Origin: Pseudomonas fluorescens
GTDB taxonomy: Bacteria; Pseudomonadota; Gammaproteobacteria; Pseudomonadales; Pseudomonadaceae
Direction of reading: 5' to 3'
Length of the DNA: 64,000 bases
Assembly: GCF_002022275.1 (NCBI RefSeq)
Contig: NZ_MSDF01000008.1
Span: 1 to 64,000 of the forward strand
This document shows positions 18,567 to 28,997 of the stretch, one piece after another. Every line of letters begins with the position of its first letter. Position 1 is the first letter of the stretch. Made by a program: the position numbers and the translations under genes. Under the pieces are notes generated by a model, which saw only the letters and a list, made by a program, of their open reading frames with translations, did no database searches and was not told the DNA's origin.

Positions 18567-18670
18567 TGTGGGAACCGGGCTTGTGTGGGAGCTGGCTTGC
18601 CTGCGATGCAAGCACCTCGGTCTATCAGTCACACAGCGTTGATGCAATCGCAGGCAAGCCAGCTCCCACA
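18567..18670. repeat. REPIN
   Basis: The REP pair 18584-18670 (GTGGGAGCTGGCTTGCC ... GGCAAGCCAGCTCCCACA) is preceded by a partial extra head TGTGGGAACCGGGCTT at 18567. It lies between moaA and the lipoprotein gene. Confidence 0.85.
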
Positions 18671-18696
18671 GAAGCCAGTGCCTGCAAGGGACTCGG

Positions 18697-19665
18697 CTAG
18701 CCGCCGATGATTTTCATGATCGTCGCGCCGCCCGAGAAGGCGACTTCCTGCTTATCACCCAGCGCCTTCATCAACAGGCCTTGCAGCGCAGGCAGGGCCT
18801 GATGACGCGGCTTGTCGAGCAGATCACCGACATAGTGGCGGTTGCTCGACGACAGGCAGCCATGCAGCCAGCCGGTCGAGGACAAGCGCAGGCGTGAACA
18901 GGTGCGGCAGAACGGCACGCTTTCGTTGGCGATCACGCCGAAGAAGCCCTTGCCCGGCACTTCGTAGCGCACTGCGGTGGCGTCCACCGGGGCGTTGGCT
19001 TGCAGGTATTCGTGGTGTTCGCCGATCAGGCTCAGCAGTTGTTGCAGGCTGACGAATTGTTGCAGGAAGGCATTCGAGTCTTTGGCCAAGTGGCCCATGC
19101 GCATCAGCTCGATAAAACGCAATTCGTAACCGCGTTCAAGGCAGTAGTCGAGCAGCGGCATCACCTGATCCAGGTTCTGCCCACGCAACGGCACCATGTT
19201 GACCTTGATCTTGATCCCGGCAGCGCGGGCCTGGTCCATGCCGTCGAGCACGGTCGCCAGGTCGCCGCCACGGGCAATGCTGCGGAAGGCGTCGGGGTCC
19301 AGCGTATCCAGCGAGACGTTGATGCGCTTGATCCCCGCACCCACCAGCAGCGGCAGTTTACGTGCCAGCAATTGGCCGTTGGTGGTCAGGCTGATGTCAC
19401 TCAGGCCCATCTGCCCCACCGCGCCCATGAAGGCTTCCAGTTTGGGGCTCACCAGCGGCTCGCCGCCGGTGATGCGCAGGCGGTCGATGCCCGCCGCTTC
19501 AATCAGATAGGCCACGCCACGCGCCATGGCTTCGGCCGAGAGCTCGTCTTGGGCAGCCACCAGCCGCTTGCCGTTAGGCACGCAGTAGGTACACGCGTAA
19601 TTGCAGGCTGAGGTCAGGCTGATCCGCAAATTGCGAAAACGCCTGCCTTGACGATCAACGATCAT
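18697..19665 (-). CDS. moaA: GTP 3',8-cyclase MoaA
   Basis: Radical-SAM enzyme for the first step of molybdenum cofactor synthesis, converting GTP to 3',8-cyclo-7,8-dihydro-GTP. 322 residues. The N-terminal iron-sulfur motif C21-x3-C25-x2-C28 (CNYACTYC), the GGEPL SAM motif, a C-terminal cluster (FCRTCSRLRLSSTGWLHGCL) and the conserved terminal double glycine are all present, so it should be active. It stands alone here, with no other moa gene beside it; Mo-dependent oxidase maturation genes occur at 38-40 kb. Confidence 0.93.
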   Translation of the reverse strand: MIVDRQGRRFRNLRISLTSACNYACTYCVPNGKRLVAAQDELSAEAMARGVAYLIEAAGIDRLRITGGEPLVSPKLEAFMGAVGQMGLSDISLTTNGQLLARKLPLLVGAGIKRINVSLDTLDPDAFRSIARGGDLATVLDGMDQARAAGIKIKVNMVPLRGQNLDQVMPLLDYCLERGYELRFIELMRMGHLAKDSNAFLQQFVSLQQLLSLIGEHHEYLQANAPVDATAVRYEVPGKGFFGVIANESVPFCRTCSRLRLSSTGWLHGCLSSSNRHYVGDLLDKPRHQALPALQGLLMKALGDKQEVAFSGGATIMKIIGG

Positions 19666-19696
19666 GGATCACTCCGGCAGAGGATGATTCGGGCGC

Positions 19697-19728
19697 GCTA
19701 AAAGCTGACTTATAATTCAACTTTTAGC
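19697..19728. promoter_or_regulatory. Inverted repeat GCTAAAAG / CTTTTAGC before moaA
   Basis: Eight-base perfect arms 16 nt apart, 32-63 nt upstream of the moaA start. The AT-rich spacer contains TATAAG on the minus strand, which could be the -10 element, so the arms would flank the promoter as an operator. Confidence 0.35.
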
Positions 19729-19804
19729 AAGATCCTTGCCTGAGTATATTCCTGGGGCACTGCCCCTGGCAGTAAATCATTGGGCCATCACTGTGGCGAA
19801 TGAC

Positions 19805-20473
19805 TTACGTAGCCGGGGTTTCGCTGTTCTTTGGTTCTGCGCTCGGCAGCTCGGTGCTGTGCTTGCGCTTGTTGCCCATGCGCACGCCGATGTCCATCAA
19901 GAACTGGAAGAAGCCTTCCTGATCTTCCAGCACATTGCTCCAGAACGGCGAGTGGTACAACGCCACGGCGCCGTGCACCAACGCCCAGGCGGCGCAGTAG
20001 TGGAAGTACGGCGGCACATCTTCCAGCTTGCCCTCGCTGATGCGACCTTTGATCAGCAGCGTCAGGCGCTCGAAGTTCGACGCGCGGATCTTGTGCAGTT
20101 CTTCGACCATCTCCGGCACTTGATGGCCCTTGACCACCTTCTCTTCCAGGCGATCAAACAGGCGGTAGCGCTGCGGGTCGCGCATGCGGAACTCGAAGTA
20201 GGCCCGCGACAGGGCTTCCTTGTCCTTGTCGACATCGGCCGAATGCAGCAACTCGTTCAGGTCGCGCTCGTAGTCGAGCATCAGGCGCAGGTAGATCTCG
20301 GCCTTGGACTTGAAGTGCTTGTAGATCGTGCCTTTGCCGATACCCACGGCATCCGCAATCATCTCGACGGTGACGCTGTCTTCACCTTGTTCGAGGAACA
20401 ACTTGAGTGCGGTGTCGAGAATTTCCTGCTCACGGCGGCGAAACTCACGGACCTTACGGGGTTCTTTTTGCAT
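19805..20473 (-). CDS. TetR-family transcriptional regulator
   Basis: 222 residues from the ATG at 20473 (MQKEPRKVREFRRREQ); a GTG 16 codons earlier is in frame but lacks a ribosome site. The helix-turn-helix (VEMIADAVGIGKGTIYKHFKSKAEIYL) is textbook TetR, and the rest is a helical ligand-binding domain. It closely resembles the P. aeruginosa regulator at the corresponding side of the tatD-to-rne block, so synteny is conserved. Ligand and targets are unknown; a fatty-acid-related role would fit the location but is a guess. Confidence 0.85.
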   Translation of the reverse strand: MQKEPRKVREFRRREQEILDTALKLFLEQGEDSVTVEMIADAVGIGKGTIYKHFKSKAEIYLRLMLDYERDLNELLHSADVDKDKEALSRAYFEFRMRDPQRYRLFDRLEEKVVKGHQVPEMVEELHKIRASNFERLTLLIKGRISEGKLEDVPPYFHYCAAWALVHGAVALYHSPFWSNVLEDQEGFFQFLMDIGVRMGNKRKHSTELPSAEPKNSETPAT

Positions 20474-20768
20474 GAGGAAGAGGTCTGCAGAGGTCAATGT
20501 GGGAGGGTTGCGCAGGGCCACGGATACGTGGCGATACGATTTACCTGGTGCGAGGGATTATCCCGACTGAACAGTCGTTGGGCAACGCCTATGTGAACCC
20601 GTTATGCACTTAACTTTCAGCGCGCCAACGTTTTCACGGCTCTCAGTCAGAAATAATACGCAACAACTACACCCGTGCACCTGCGCAATGAGAACTCAAG
20701 CGAAGCGCGCGTATTCCAAATCTGTTTAAAAAACGACCAATCGCGACTGGACTGAATCAGATACTGAT
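20474..20768. other. Intergenic region upstream of TetR gene and RgsA
   Basis: Non-coding by my reading. It should contain the TetR promoter (minus) and the RgsA upstream region (plus). AT-rich stretches near 20645-20745 are compatible with promoters; nothing else is recognisable. Confidence 0.5.
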
Positions 20769-20775
20769 CAATACT
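20769..20775 (+). promoter_or_regulatory. RpoS-type -10 element of RgsA
   Basis: CAATACT matches the RpoS-preferred CTATACT at six of seven positions and would start transcription near 20782, giving an RNA of about 119 nt to the terminator, the size known for RgsA. Confidence 0.5.
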
Positions 20776-20781
20776 TCAGTA

Positions 20782-20900
20782 GTCGACGCGGCATCTCCCC
20801 CAAGTGACGCGTTGACCCGGGGTACCGACGGACTGTGTGCCATTGTTTTACTCCTAATGGTCTTAACCCGGATTCACCCCCCAGAACCCGGGTTTTTTTT
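20782..20900 (+). ncRNA. rgsA: Regulatory RNA RgsA (P16)
   Basis: Identified from position, size and structure. In P. aeruginosa the RpoS-dependent RNA RgsA lies next to tatD, as here. The region has a hairpin CCATT...AATGG (20840-20860) exposing an ACTCCT anti-Shine-Dalgarno loop, and ends in an intrinsic terminator (AACCCGG/CCGGGTT stem plus eight T, 20865-20900) on a strand where no protein gene ends. The 5' end is inferred from the -10 element. The loop is complementary to the acpP leader (see findings). It would act on mRNA in trans, probably with Hfq. Confidence 0.72.
20865..20900 (+). terminator. Intrinsic terminator of RgsA
   Basis: Seven-base stem AACCCGG/CCGGGTT, 16-base apical region, then an uninterrupted run of T to 20900. 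The T-run is on the plus strand, opposite to tatD. Confidence 0.85.
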
Positions 20901-20918
20901 GCCTGCGATTTGACCCTC

Positions 20919-21704
20919 TCAGTCCGCGACGTGAGCCAGCGGGAACAGGCGCTTGAAGTTCTCGGTGGTCTGCTCGGCAAATCGCTCGTACGACTCACCG
21001 CGCAGCATCGCCAAATAGTCCGCCACATCACGCACGTATTCCGGCAGGTTCGGCTTGCCGCGATGGGGAATGGGCGCCAGGTACGGCGAGTCGGTTTCCA
21101 CCAGCAGCCGGTCGGCCGGCACCTGGCGCGCCACGTCACGCAGGGCTTCGGCGTTGCGAAAGGTGACGATGCCCGACAGGGAAATGTAGAAACCCAGGTC
21201 CAGCGCGGCTTTGGCCATGTCCCAGTCTTCGGTAAAGCAGTGCAGCACGCCCGCTTGGGGCAGCGCGGCTTCACGCAACAGGGTCAGGGTGTCAGCGCGG
21301 GCGCCACGGGTGTGGACGATCACCGGTTTGCCGGTGTGTTGGGCGGCTTGCAGGTGCAGGCGGAACGAGGCCTGTTGCAGCTCGGCGGCTTCAGGCTCGT
21401 AGTGGTAATCCAGCCCGGTTTCGCCGATGGCGACCACGCGCGGGTGGTTGAGCTCGCCCAGCAACCAGTCCAGCGCAGGCGCTTCGCCGGGTTTCAAGTC
21501 CAGTGGATGAATGCCCACCGAGCAATCCACGTCGGCATAGCGATCAGCCAGGGCTTTAACGTCGGCGGCGTTTTCGGCGCTCACGCCGATGCACAGAAAG
21601 TGCCCTACCCCACGCTGGCGCGCCGCTTCAAGGGCGGCGTCGAGGGAGCCGCCGTGCTGGGCGAGGTCTAGGCGATCGAGGTGGCAATGGGAATCTACGA
21701 GCAT
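20919..21704 (-). CDS. tatD: TatD-family metal-dependent DNase
   Basis: Cytoplasmic hydrolase of 261 residues with a TIM-barrel amidohydrolase fold. The metal-binding N-terminus MLVDSHCHLD, the VAIGETGLDY glutamate, the VIVHTRGA and LHCFTEDWDMA histidines and LLVETDSPYLAP are all present. TatD enzymes act as 3'-5' exonucleases in DNA repair and quality control. I chose the ATG at 21704; a TTG four codons earlier is in frame but neither has a strong ribosome site. The upstream gap to holB is unusually short because pilZ is missing. Confidence 0.9.
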   Translation of the reverse strand: MLVDSHCHLDRLDLAQHGGSLDAALEAARQRGVGHFLCIGVSAENAADVKALADRYADVDCSVGIHPLDLKPGEAPALDWLLGELNHPRVVAIGETGLDYHYEPEAAELQQASFRLHLQAAQHTGKPVIVHTRGARADTLTLLREAALPQAGVLHCFTEDWDMAKAALDLGFYISLSGIVTFRNAEALRDVARQVPADRLLVETDSPYLAPIPHRGKPNLPEYVRDVADYLAMLRGESYERFAEQTTENFKRLFPLAHVAD

Positions 21705-21767
21705 AGGGAGTGACAACTTTGTTCACGGAGAGTGTCTGGCCGACGATACACCTGTCAGCCAAGGAAA

Positions 21768-23391
<1,624 letters not shown>

Positions 23392-23401
23392 TTAGTCAGA
23401 G

Positions 23402-24547
23402 TCATTGCGGGCTTTGCGGCGCGGCGGTGTCCGGCGCGGGCTCGGTCGGTGTTGCGGCGGGTTGATCAGCGGGCACGTCGGCCTTTGGCGTCTGATCGTC
23501 CGCGGGTTTCACCACCGGCGCCGGGCTGGAGCGGTAATCGGCGCGACGCTTGAGCTGGAACTCACGCACGGCGGCATTATGCGCATCCAGGTCGTCAGAG
23601 AAAATATGACTGCCATCGCCTCGGGCAACGAAATACAGGCTGCTGCCCGCCACCGGGTTCAGCGCGGCATGGATCGCCTCACGGCCGACCATGGCGATCG
23701 GCGTCGGCGGCAGGCCGGCAATCATGTAAGTGTTGTAGGGGTTGGCTTCCTTGAGGTGCGCGCGGGTCAATTTGCCGTTGTAGCGTTCGCCCAGGCCGTA
23801 AATCACTGTGGGGTCGGTCTGCAACAGCATGCCGATTTTCAGGCGACGCACGAACACACCGGCGATCTGGCCACGTTCTTCGGGCACGCCGGTTTCCTTC
23901 TCGACCAGAGAGGCCATGATCAGCGCCTGATAAGGATCGGTGTACGGCGCATCGGCGGCGCGCTTGCTCCATTCCTGGGCGAGCACATCGTCGAGGCGGT
24001 TGTAGGCTTTTTTCAGGAAGTCGACATCGGTCATGCCGCGCACGAAGCGATAGGTGTCAGGGAAGAAGCGCCCTTCGGGGTGCACGCCGGGGTGGCCGAG
24101 CTTGTCCATCACTTCGCTGTCGGTGAGGCCGGACAGGGTCTGCACGATCTTTTCGTGCTTGGCCAGGGCGGCGCGCACCTGACGGAAGTTCCAGCCTTCC
24201 ACCAGCGTCAGGCTGTATTGCACCACTTCACCGCGTTGCCACAGGCCGATCAGGCCTTCAGCGGTAAGGCCCGGGGTCATGCGGTATTCGCCGCTGTGCA
24301 GGGGCTGACCGTCGAGGTTGAAGCGCCAGTACAGCCGCAGCCAAAAGGCGTCGTCGAGTACACCATCGTTTTCAAGGCGATTAAAGGTGCCCGTCGGGGT
24401 GGCCCCGGCAGGCACATCGAGTAATTGTTCCCCGGTCAGATTCAGGGGCTGCTTGAGGGCAGAGTCGAGCTTCCAGGCCGAGAAGCCCAGCAGCAAGCCT
24501 GCCGAGACCAGACCGATCTGCAGCAGTAAAACCAGTTTTCGTATCAA
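23402..24547 (-). CDS. mltG: Endolytic murein transglycosylase MltG
   Basis: Inner-membrane lytic transglycosylase that cuts nascent glycan strands, 381 residues from a TTG at 24547 that lies one base after the pabC stop and gives the expected N-terminus (L/M)IRKLVLLLQIGLVSAGLLLG with one transmembrane segment. The catalytic glutamate is in ASLVEKETGVPEERGQIAGVF, followed by QTDPTVIYGLGERYNG and NPYNTYMIAGLPPTPI. The C-terminal ~45 residues are a Pro/Ala/Asp-rich tail beyond the conserved domain. Confidence 0.9.
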   Translation of the reverse strand: MIRKLVLLLQIGLVSAGLLLGFSAWKLDSALKQPLNLTGEQLLDVPAGATPTGTFNRLENDGVLDDAFWLRLYWRFNLDGQPLHSGEYRMTPGLTAEGLIGLWQRGEVVQYSLTLVEGWNFRQVRAALAKHEKIVQTLSGLTDSEVMDKLGHPGVHPEGRFFPDTYRFVRGMTDVDFLKKAYNRLDDVLAQEWSKRAADAPYTDPYQALIMASLVEKETGVPEERGQIAGVFVRRLKIGMLLQTDPTVIYGLGERYNGKLTRAHLKEANPYNTYMIAGLPPTPIAMVGREAIHAALNPVAGSSLYFVARGDGSHIFSDDLDAHNAAVREFQLKRRADYRSSPAPVVKPADDQTPKADVPADQPAATPTEPAPDTAAPQSPQ

Positions 24548-24548
24548 C

Positions 24549-25364
24549 TCAAATATCCAATAGCGCGCGAACAATGCCCTGCAGTTTACGGGTGAGCGGC
24601 CCAACCGGCCAGCTCATCGCAGCACAGCCGCGCACCGGCCAAATGCCATACACGCTGTTGCACACAAAGACTTCGTCGGCCTGTTGCAACTGCTCAAGGC
24701 TGATGTCGGCCACGGCCAGCGGGATGCCCAGGGCGTGCGCCTGCGCCAGGATCTCGGCGCGCATCACGCCGGCGACCCCGCAACGATTCAGATCAGCGGT
24801 CAGCAAGACGCCGTTGCGCACCAGAAACAGGTTACTGAACACGCCTTCGATCACGCGGCCAGACATATCCAGCATCAAACCTTCGGCATGCTCGGCGTCC
24901 TGCCACTCGGCGCGGGCGATCACTTGTTCGAGGCGATTCAGGTGCTTGAGTCCGGCCAGCAATGGCTGCTCGGCCAAACGGGTGACACACGGAAACAGGC
25001 GGATGCCGTCGGTTCCATGCGCTTGGGGATGGGTAGCGGGCGGATTGCCCTGCAAGATACGGCGCACAGGGGCGCCAGGGTTGATGCCATAACCGCGCAG
25101 GCTGTCGCCACGGGTGAGGATCAACTTGAGTACACCGTCGCCCAGGGCGGCGGCATAGGCCAGCACTTCGCTGCGGATCAACGCGTGATCCGCCACGAAA
25201 GCGAGGCGCCTGCAACCCTCGGCGAGGCGTTGCAGGTGGCGGTCGAGCAGCACGGGCTGCCCGGCCTTGACGGCGACTGTTTCAAATAACCCGTCGCCGT
25301 AGGCCAGGCCGCGATCTTTCAGGGGCACGCTGCCCTCTGGCTGACCGTCGACCCAGCTGTGCAT
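24549..25364 (-). CDS. pabC: Aminodeoxychorismate lyase
   Basis: PLP enzyme making p-aminobenzoate for folate, 271 residues. Fold-type IV features: RGLAYGDGLFETV at the N-terminus, the cofactor lysine in LKHLNRLEQVIAR, and SNLFLVRNGVLLTADLNRCGVAGVMR. The ATG at 25364 overlaps the fabF stop as TGATG, so translation is coupled; a GTG directly before it is also in frame. This placement inside the fatty-acid block is the usual one in gammaproteobacteria. Confidence 0.92.
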   Translation of the reverse strand: MHSWVDGQPEGSVPLKDRGLAYGDGLFETVAVKAGQPVLLDRHLQRLAEGCRRLAFVADHALIRSEVLAYAAALGDGVLKLILTRGDSLRGYGINPGAPVRRILQGNPPATHPQAHGTDGIRLFPCVTRLAEQPLLAGLKHLNRLEQVIARAEWQDAEHAEGLMLDMSGRVIEGVFSNLFLVRNGVLLTADLNRCGVAGVMRAEILAQAHALGIPLAVADISLEQLQQADEVFVCNSVYGIWPVRGCAAMSWPVGPLTRKLQGIVRALLDI

Positions 25365-26608
25365 CACTCGGCGAACCGGCGGAACACCAGGGAACCGTTG
25401 GTGCCACCAAACCCGAACGAGTTGGAGATCACCACGTCGATCGGCATCGGCTGCGCTTCGTGAGGCACGAAGTTCAGGTCGCAGCCTTCGTCCGGCTCAT
25501 CGAGGTTGATGGTCGGCGGAGCGACCTGATCCTTGATGGCCATGACGCTGAAGATCGCCTCCACCGCCCCCGCCGCACCCAACAGGTGGCCGGTCATGGA
25601 CTTGGTGGAGCTGACCGCCAGCTTGTAGGCGTGCTCGCCGAACACCGACTTGATGGCTTCGGCTTCCGCCAAGTCGCCAGTCGGTGTCGAGGTGCCGTGG
25701 GCGTTGATGTACTGCACCTGGTTGGCGTTGACCTTTGCATCGCGCAGGGCGTTGGTGATGCAACGCGCGGCACCGGCACCGTCGGACGGTGGCGAGGTCA
25801 TGTGGTAGGCGTCGCCGCTCATGCCAAAGCCGATCAGCTCGGCATAAATGGTCGCACCACGCGCCTTGGCGTGCTCCAACTCTTCCAGGACCAGCGCACC
25901 GGCGCCGTCGGACAGCACGAAACCGTCACGGCCCTTGTCCCACGGACGGCTGGCACGGGTCGGTTCGTCATTGCGGGTCGACAGTGCACGGGACGCGCCG
26001 AAGCCGCCCATACCGAGACCGCAGGCCGCCATTTCGGCGCCGCCAGCGATCATCACGTCCGCTTCGTCATAAGCGATATTGCGCGCCGCCATGCCGATGC
26101 AGTGAGTGCCCGTGGTGCACGCCGTGGCGATGGCGTAGTTAGGCCCCTGTGCACCCAAGTGGATGGACAGGAAACCGGAAATCATATTGATGATCGAGCC
26201 CGGTACGAAGAACGGTGAAATTCGACGGGGGCCGGAATCGTGCAGCGTGCGGCTGGTTTCTTCGATATTGGTCAAACCGCCAATACCCGAACCCATGGCC
26301 ACGCCGATGCGCTCACGGTTGGCGTCAGTGACTTCCAGACCGGCGTTACGCACTGCCTGAAAACCGGCCGCCAGGCCGTATTGAATGAACAGGTCGAGTT
26401 TGCGGGACTCTTTGACCGAGAGATATTCCTCGACATTGAAGCCCTTTACCGAGCCGCCAAAACGGGTGGAATAGGCAGAAAGGTCCGTGTGTTCGATCAG
26501 ACCAATACCACTGTGGCCAGCCAGAATGCCCTGCCAACTGCTCGGCACATCCGTACCCAGTGGCGACAACATACCCATACCGGTGACTACGACGCGTCTA
26601 CGCGACAC
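25364..26608 (-). CDS. fabF: 3-oxoacyl-ACP synthase II
   Basis: Condensing enzyme of fatty-acid elongation, 414 residues. The catalytic triad is Cys-His-His: [23 protein letters not shown] and [15 protein letters not shown]. FabF extends palmitoleoyl-ACP and controls temperature adjustment of unsaturated chains. It follows acpP, with an intrinsic terminator in the gap that probably lowers its expression relative to the carrier protein. Confidence 0.94.
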   Translation of the reverse strand: MSRRRVVVTGMGMLSPLGTDVPSSWQGILAGHSGIGLIEHTDLSAYSTRFGGSVKGFNVEEYLSVKESRKLDLFIQYGLAAGFQAVRNAGLEVTDANRERIGVAMGSGIGGLTNIEETSRTLHDSGPRRISPFFVPGSIINMISGFLSIHLGAQGPNYAIATACTTGTHCIGMAARNIAYDEADVMIAGGAEMAACGLGMGGFGASRALSTRNDEPTRASRPWDKGRDGFVLSDGAGALVLEELEHAKARGATIYAELIGFGMSGDAYHMTSPPSDGAGAARCITNALRDAKVNANQVQYINAHGTSTPTGDLAEAEAIKSVFGEHAYKLAVSSTKSMTGHLLGAAGAVEAIFSVMAIKDQVAPPTINLDEPDEGCDLNFVPHEAQPMPIDVVISNSFGFGGTNGSLVFRRFAE

Positions 26609-26671
26609 AGCACTCTCCTTTTTCTAATGACGACACTTTGCTTCAGAGCTCACTTTTGATCACCGCTAAAG

Positions 26672-26707
26672 AAAAAACCGCACGCCGTTACAGCAGTGCG
26701 GTTTTTC
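26672..26707 (-). terminator. Terminator/attenuator between acpP and fabF
   Basis: Stem with arms AAAAACCGCAC / GTGCGGTTTTT about 12 bases apart; the minus-strand copy ends in a T-run, so it stops most acpP transcripts before fabF. Confidence 0.8.
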
Positions 26708-26734
26708 CCAACAGCAAGCGACGACTACAAACTA

Positions 26735-26971
26735 TTACGCCTGGTGGGCAGTAACGTAGTCGATAGCAGCTTGAACAGTAGTGATTTTTTCAGCTTCTTC
26801 GTCCGGGATTTCGGTCTCGAATTCCTCTTCCAGAGCCATCACCAGCTCAACGGTGTCAAGGGAATCGGCACCCAGGTCTTCTACGAAGGAAGCGGAGTTG
26901 GTCACTTCTTCTTCTTTGACGCCCAGTTGCTCGGCAACGATTTTCTTGACGCGCTCTTCGATGGTGCTCAT
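26735..26971 (-). CDS. acpP: Acyl carrier protein
   Basis: 78-residue acidic carrier of growing acyl chains. The phosphopantetheine serine lies in [19 protein letters not shown], and the helices are nearly identical to other gammaproteobacterial ACPs. Its leader has the Shine-Dalgarno TTAGGAG about 12 nt before the ATG, and this segment (26973-26992) is complementary to the RgsA loop. It lies between fabG and fabF with a 192-base gap upstream that likely has its own promoter. Confidence 0.96.
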   Translation of the reverse strand: MSTIEERVKKIVAEQLGVKEEEVTNSASFVEDLGADSLDTVELVMALEEEFETEIPDEEAEKITTVQAAIDYVTAHQA

Positions 26972-27163
26972 ACCTTGTTTAACTCCTAATGGACAAATTC
27001 AGGCAGCTGGCCAGTGGGTAAGTGTATAGAAAGGCTTTTCAGCTTTTCAACTGAAAGCTTCACCCTTGTACCCGGCAGACCACCTGCCTATAAATTAAGT
27101 TGCAGCTTTATAACGGATTTTAGACAGCTCGTATGACATTTTTTTGAAGCGATCCGTCACAAT

Positions 27164-27907
27164 TTAACTCATGTACATCCCGCCGTTCACCGGGATTGTA
27201 GCCCCAGTCACGTATGCCGCACCGTCGGATGCCAGGAAAGTGACCACATTCGCGATCTCTTGAGCCTGGCCCAAACGACCCAGCGGAATTTGTGTCAGCA
27301 AGGCTTCACGCTGTGCTTCGGGCAGTTCACGGGTCATATCGGTGTCGATGAACCCTGGGGCCACCGAGTTGACCGTAATCGAACGCGAACCGACTTCACG
27401 GGCCAATGCACGGCTGAAACCTTCCAGACCGGCCTTCGCCGCGGCATAGTTTACTTGGCCTGCGTTGCCCATGGCACCCACTACGGAGCCAATATTGATA
27501 ATTCGGCCCCAACGCGCCTTGGTCATGCCGCGCAGAACGCCCTTGGACAGGCGGAACAGACTGTTCAAGTTGGTATCGACCACGTCGTACCACTCGTCGT
27601 CTTTCATGCGCATCATCAGGTTGTCGCGAGTGATACCAGCGTTGTTCACCAGAATAGCCGGTGCGCCGAACTGTGCAGTGATTGCAGCCAGCACGGCAGC
27701 AACCGACTCATCGCTGGTCACGTTCAGTTCAAGGCCGGTGCCCTGCACGCCGTTTTCCTTCAGGGTGGCGGCGATACGCTCAGCACCCGAGGCGGAAGTG
27801 GCGGTGCCAATCACGATGGCGCCCTGACGGCCCAGTTCCAGGGCGATCGCCTGGCCAATGCCACGGCTGGCGCCGGTAACCAGTGCAACTTTACCTTGCA
27901 GACTCAT
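27164..27907 (-). CDS. fabG: 3-oxoacyl-ACP reductase
   Basis: NADPH-dependent ketoreductase of the elongation cycle, 247 residues. Cofactor loop TGASRGIG at 11-18, the NNAG motif, and catalytic Ser141, Tyr154 and Lys158 in GSVVGAMGNAGQVNYAAAK. Length and sequence fit E. coli FabG. It lies 25 nt after fabD. Confidence 0.95.
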   Translation of the reverse strand: MSLQGKVALVTGASRGIGQAIALELGRQGAIVIGTATSASGAERIAATLKENGVQGTGLELNVTSDESVAAVLAAITAQFGAPAILVNNAGITRDNLMMRMKDDEWYDVVDTNLNSLFRLSKGVLRGMTKARWGRIINIGSVVGAMGNAGQVNYAAAKAGLEGFSRALAREVGSRSITVNSVAPGFIDTDMTRELPEAQREALLTQIPLGRLGQAQEIANVVTFLASDGAAYVTGATIPVNGGMYMS

Positions 27908-27932
27908 GCAGGCTTCTCCTACGTTCAGGGGT

Positions 27933-28871
27933 TCAGGCCTGCGCCGCGCGTGCGGCAGCGAAGGCGTCAGGGGTATTCAGGTTGGCAGTCGACACGCCGT
28001 CGGCGCAGCGCTTGTTCAGGCCGGCCAGGACTTTGCCCGGGCCGCACTCGACCAGCTCGGTGGCGCCGTTGGCCGCCAGGGTCTGGACCGATTCAACCCA
28101 GCGCACAGGCTTGTAGAGTTGTTCCAGCAGGTCGCGCTTGAGGGTGTCGAGGTCGGCGGCCACGGCCGCGCTGACGTTCTGCACCAGCGGGATCTGCGGC
28201 GCCTGCCAGTTGATGGCGGCAATCGACTCGGCAAAACGCTCGGCAGCTGGGCGCATCAGCTCGCAATGGGACGGCACGCTCACCGGCAACGGCAGCGCAC
28301 GCTTGGCGCCACGGGCCTTGCAGCCTTCTATGGCGCGCTCGACAGCGGCCTTGGCACCAGCGATGACCACCTGGCCAGGGGAGTTGAAGTTTACCGCGCT
28401 GACCACTTCGCCTTGCGCCGCTTCGGCGCAGGCTTCGATCACCACCGCATCGTCCAGACCCAGGATGGCGGCCATACCGCCCTGCCCGGCCGGAACGGCT
28501 TCCTGCATCAACTGCCCACGACGCTCGACCAGCTTGACCGCTTCAGCCAGGGTCAGGCTGCCGGCAGCCACCAGGGCGCTGTATTCACCCAGGCTGTGAC
28601 CGGCAACAAATGCCGGGCGCGCGCCGCCTTCGGCCAGCCACAAGCGCCACAGGGCGATCGAAGCGGTCAGAATGGCCGGCTGGGTTTTATCGGTTTGATT
28701 GAGTTGCTCTTCCGGCCCCTGCTGGGTCAGCGCCCACAGGTCGTAACCCAGGGCATCGGAAGCTTCTTTGAAGGTTTCCAGGATCAGCGGGTATTGCGCG
28801 CCCAGCTCGGCCAACATGCCGAGGGACTGCGAACCCTGCCCTGGAAAGACGAATGCGAGGGATGTAGACAT
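27933..28871 (-). CDS. fabD: Malonyl-CoA:ACP transacylase
   Basis: Loads malonate onto ACP for chain elongation, 312 residues from the ATG at 28871 (MSTSLAFVFPGQGSQ). The nucleophile elbow is GHSLGEYSALVAAG and the malonyl-binding arginine lies downstream in the helical flap (KLVERRGQLMQEA). Ten in-frame codons upstream are ignored because homologues begin at MSTSLAF. Confidence 0.94.
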   Translation of the reverse strand: MSTSLAFVFPGQGSQSLGMLAELGAQYPLILETFKEASDALGYDLWALTQQGPEEQLNQTDKTQPAILTASIALWRLWLAEGGARPAFVAGHSLGEYSALVAAGSLTLAEAVKLVERRGQLMQEAVPAGQGGMAAILGLDDAVVIEACAEAAQGEVVSAVNFNSPGQVVIAGAKAAVERAIEGCKARGAKRALPLPVSVPSHCELMRPAAERFAESIAAINWQAPQIPLVQNVSAAVAADLDTLKRDLLEQLYKPVRWVESVQTLAANGATELVECGPGKVLAGLNKRCADGVSTANLNTPDAFAAARAAQA

Positions 28872-28997
28872 GTAACAAGCCCCTAATGATCTGGTCGTCA
28901 AAAATGCGCACTCCTACGGTGGGAGCGCACGAAACTGACAGATTGGATGGTCAATTGAACTGGCCGGTCACATTTAAGCACTCCCGGGCCGATTCGC

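Noticed and set aside
20757..20843. A 28-codon minus-strand ORF with a good AGGAG site (MAHSPSVPRVN...)
   Set aside because: It is the exact antisense of the RgsA hairpin; its ribosome site is the complement of the RNA loop that mimics an anti-Shine-Dalgarno. No family features.
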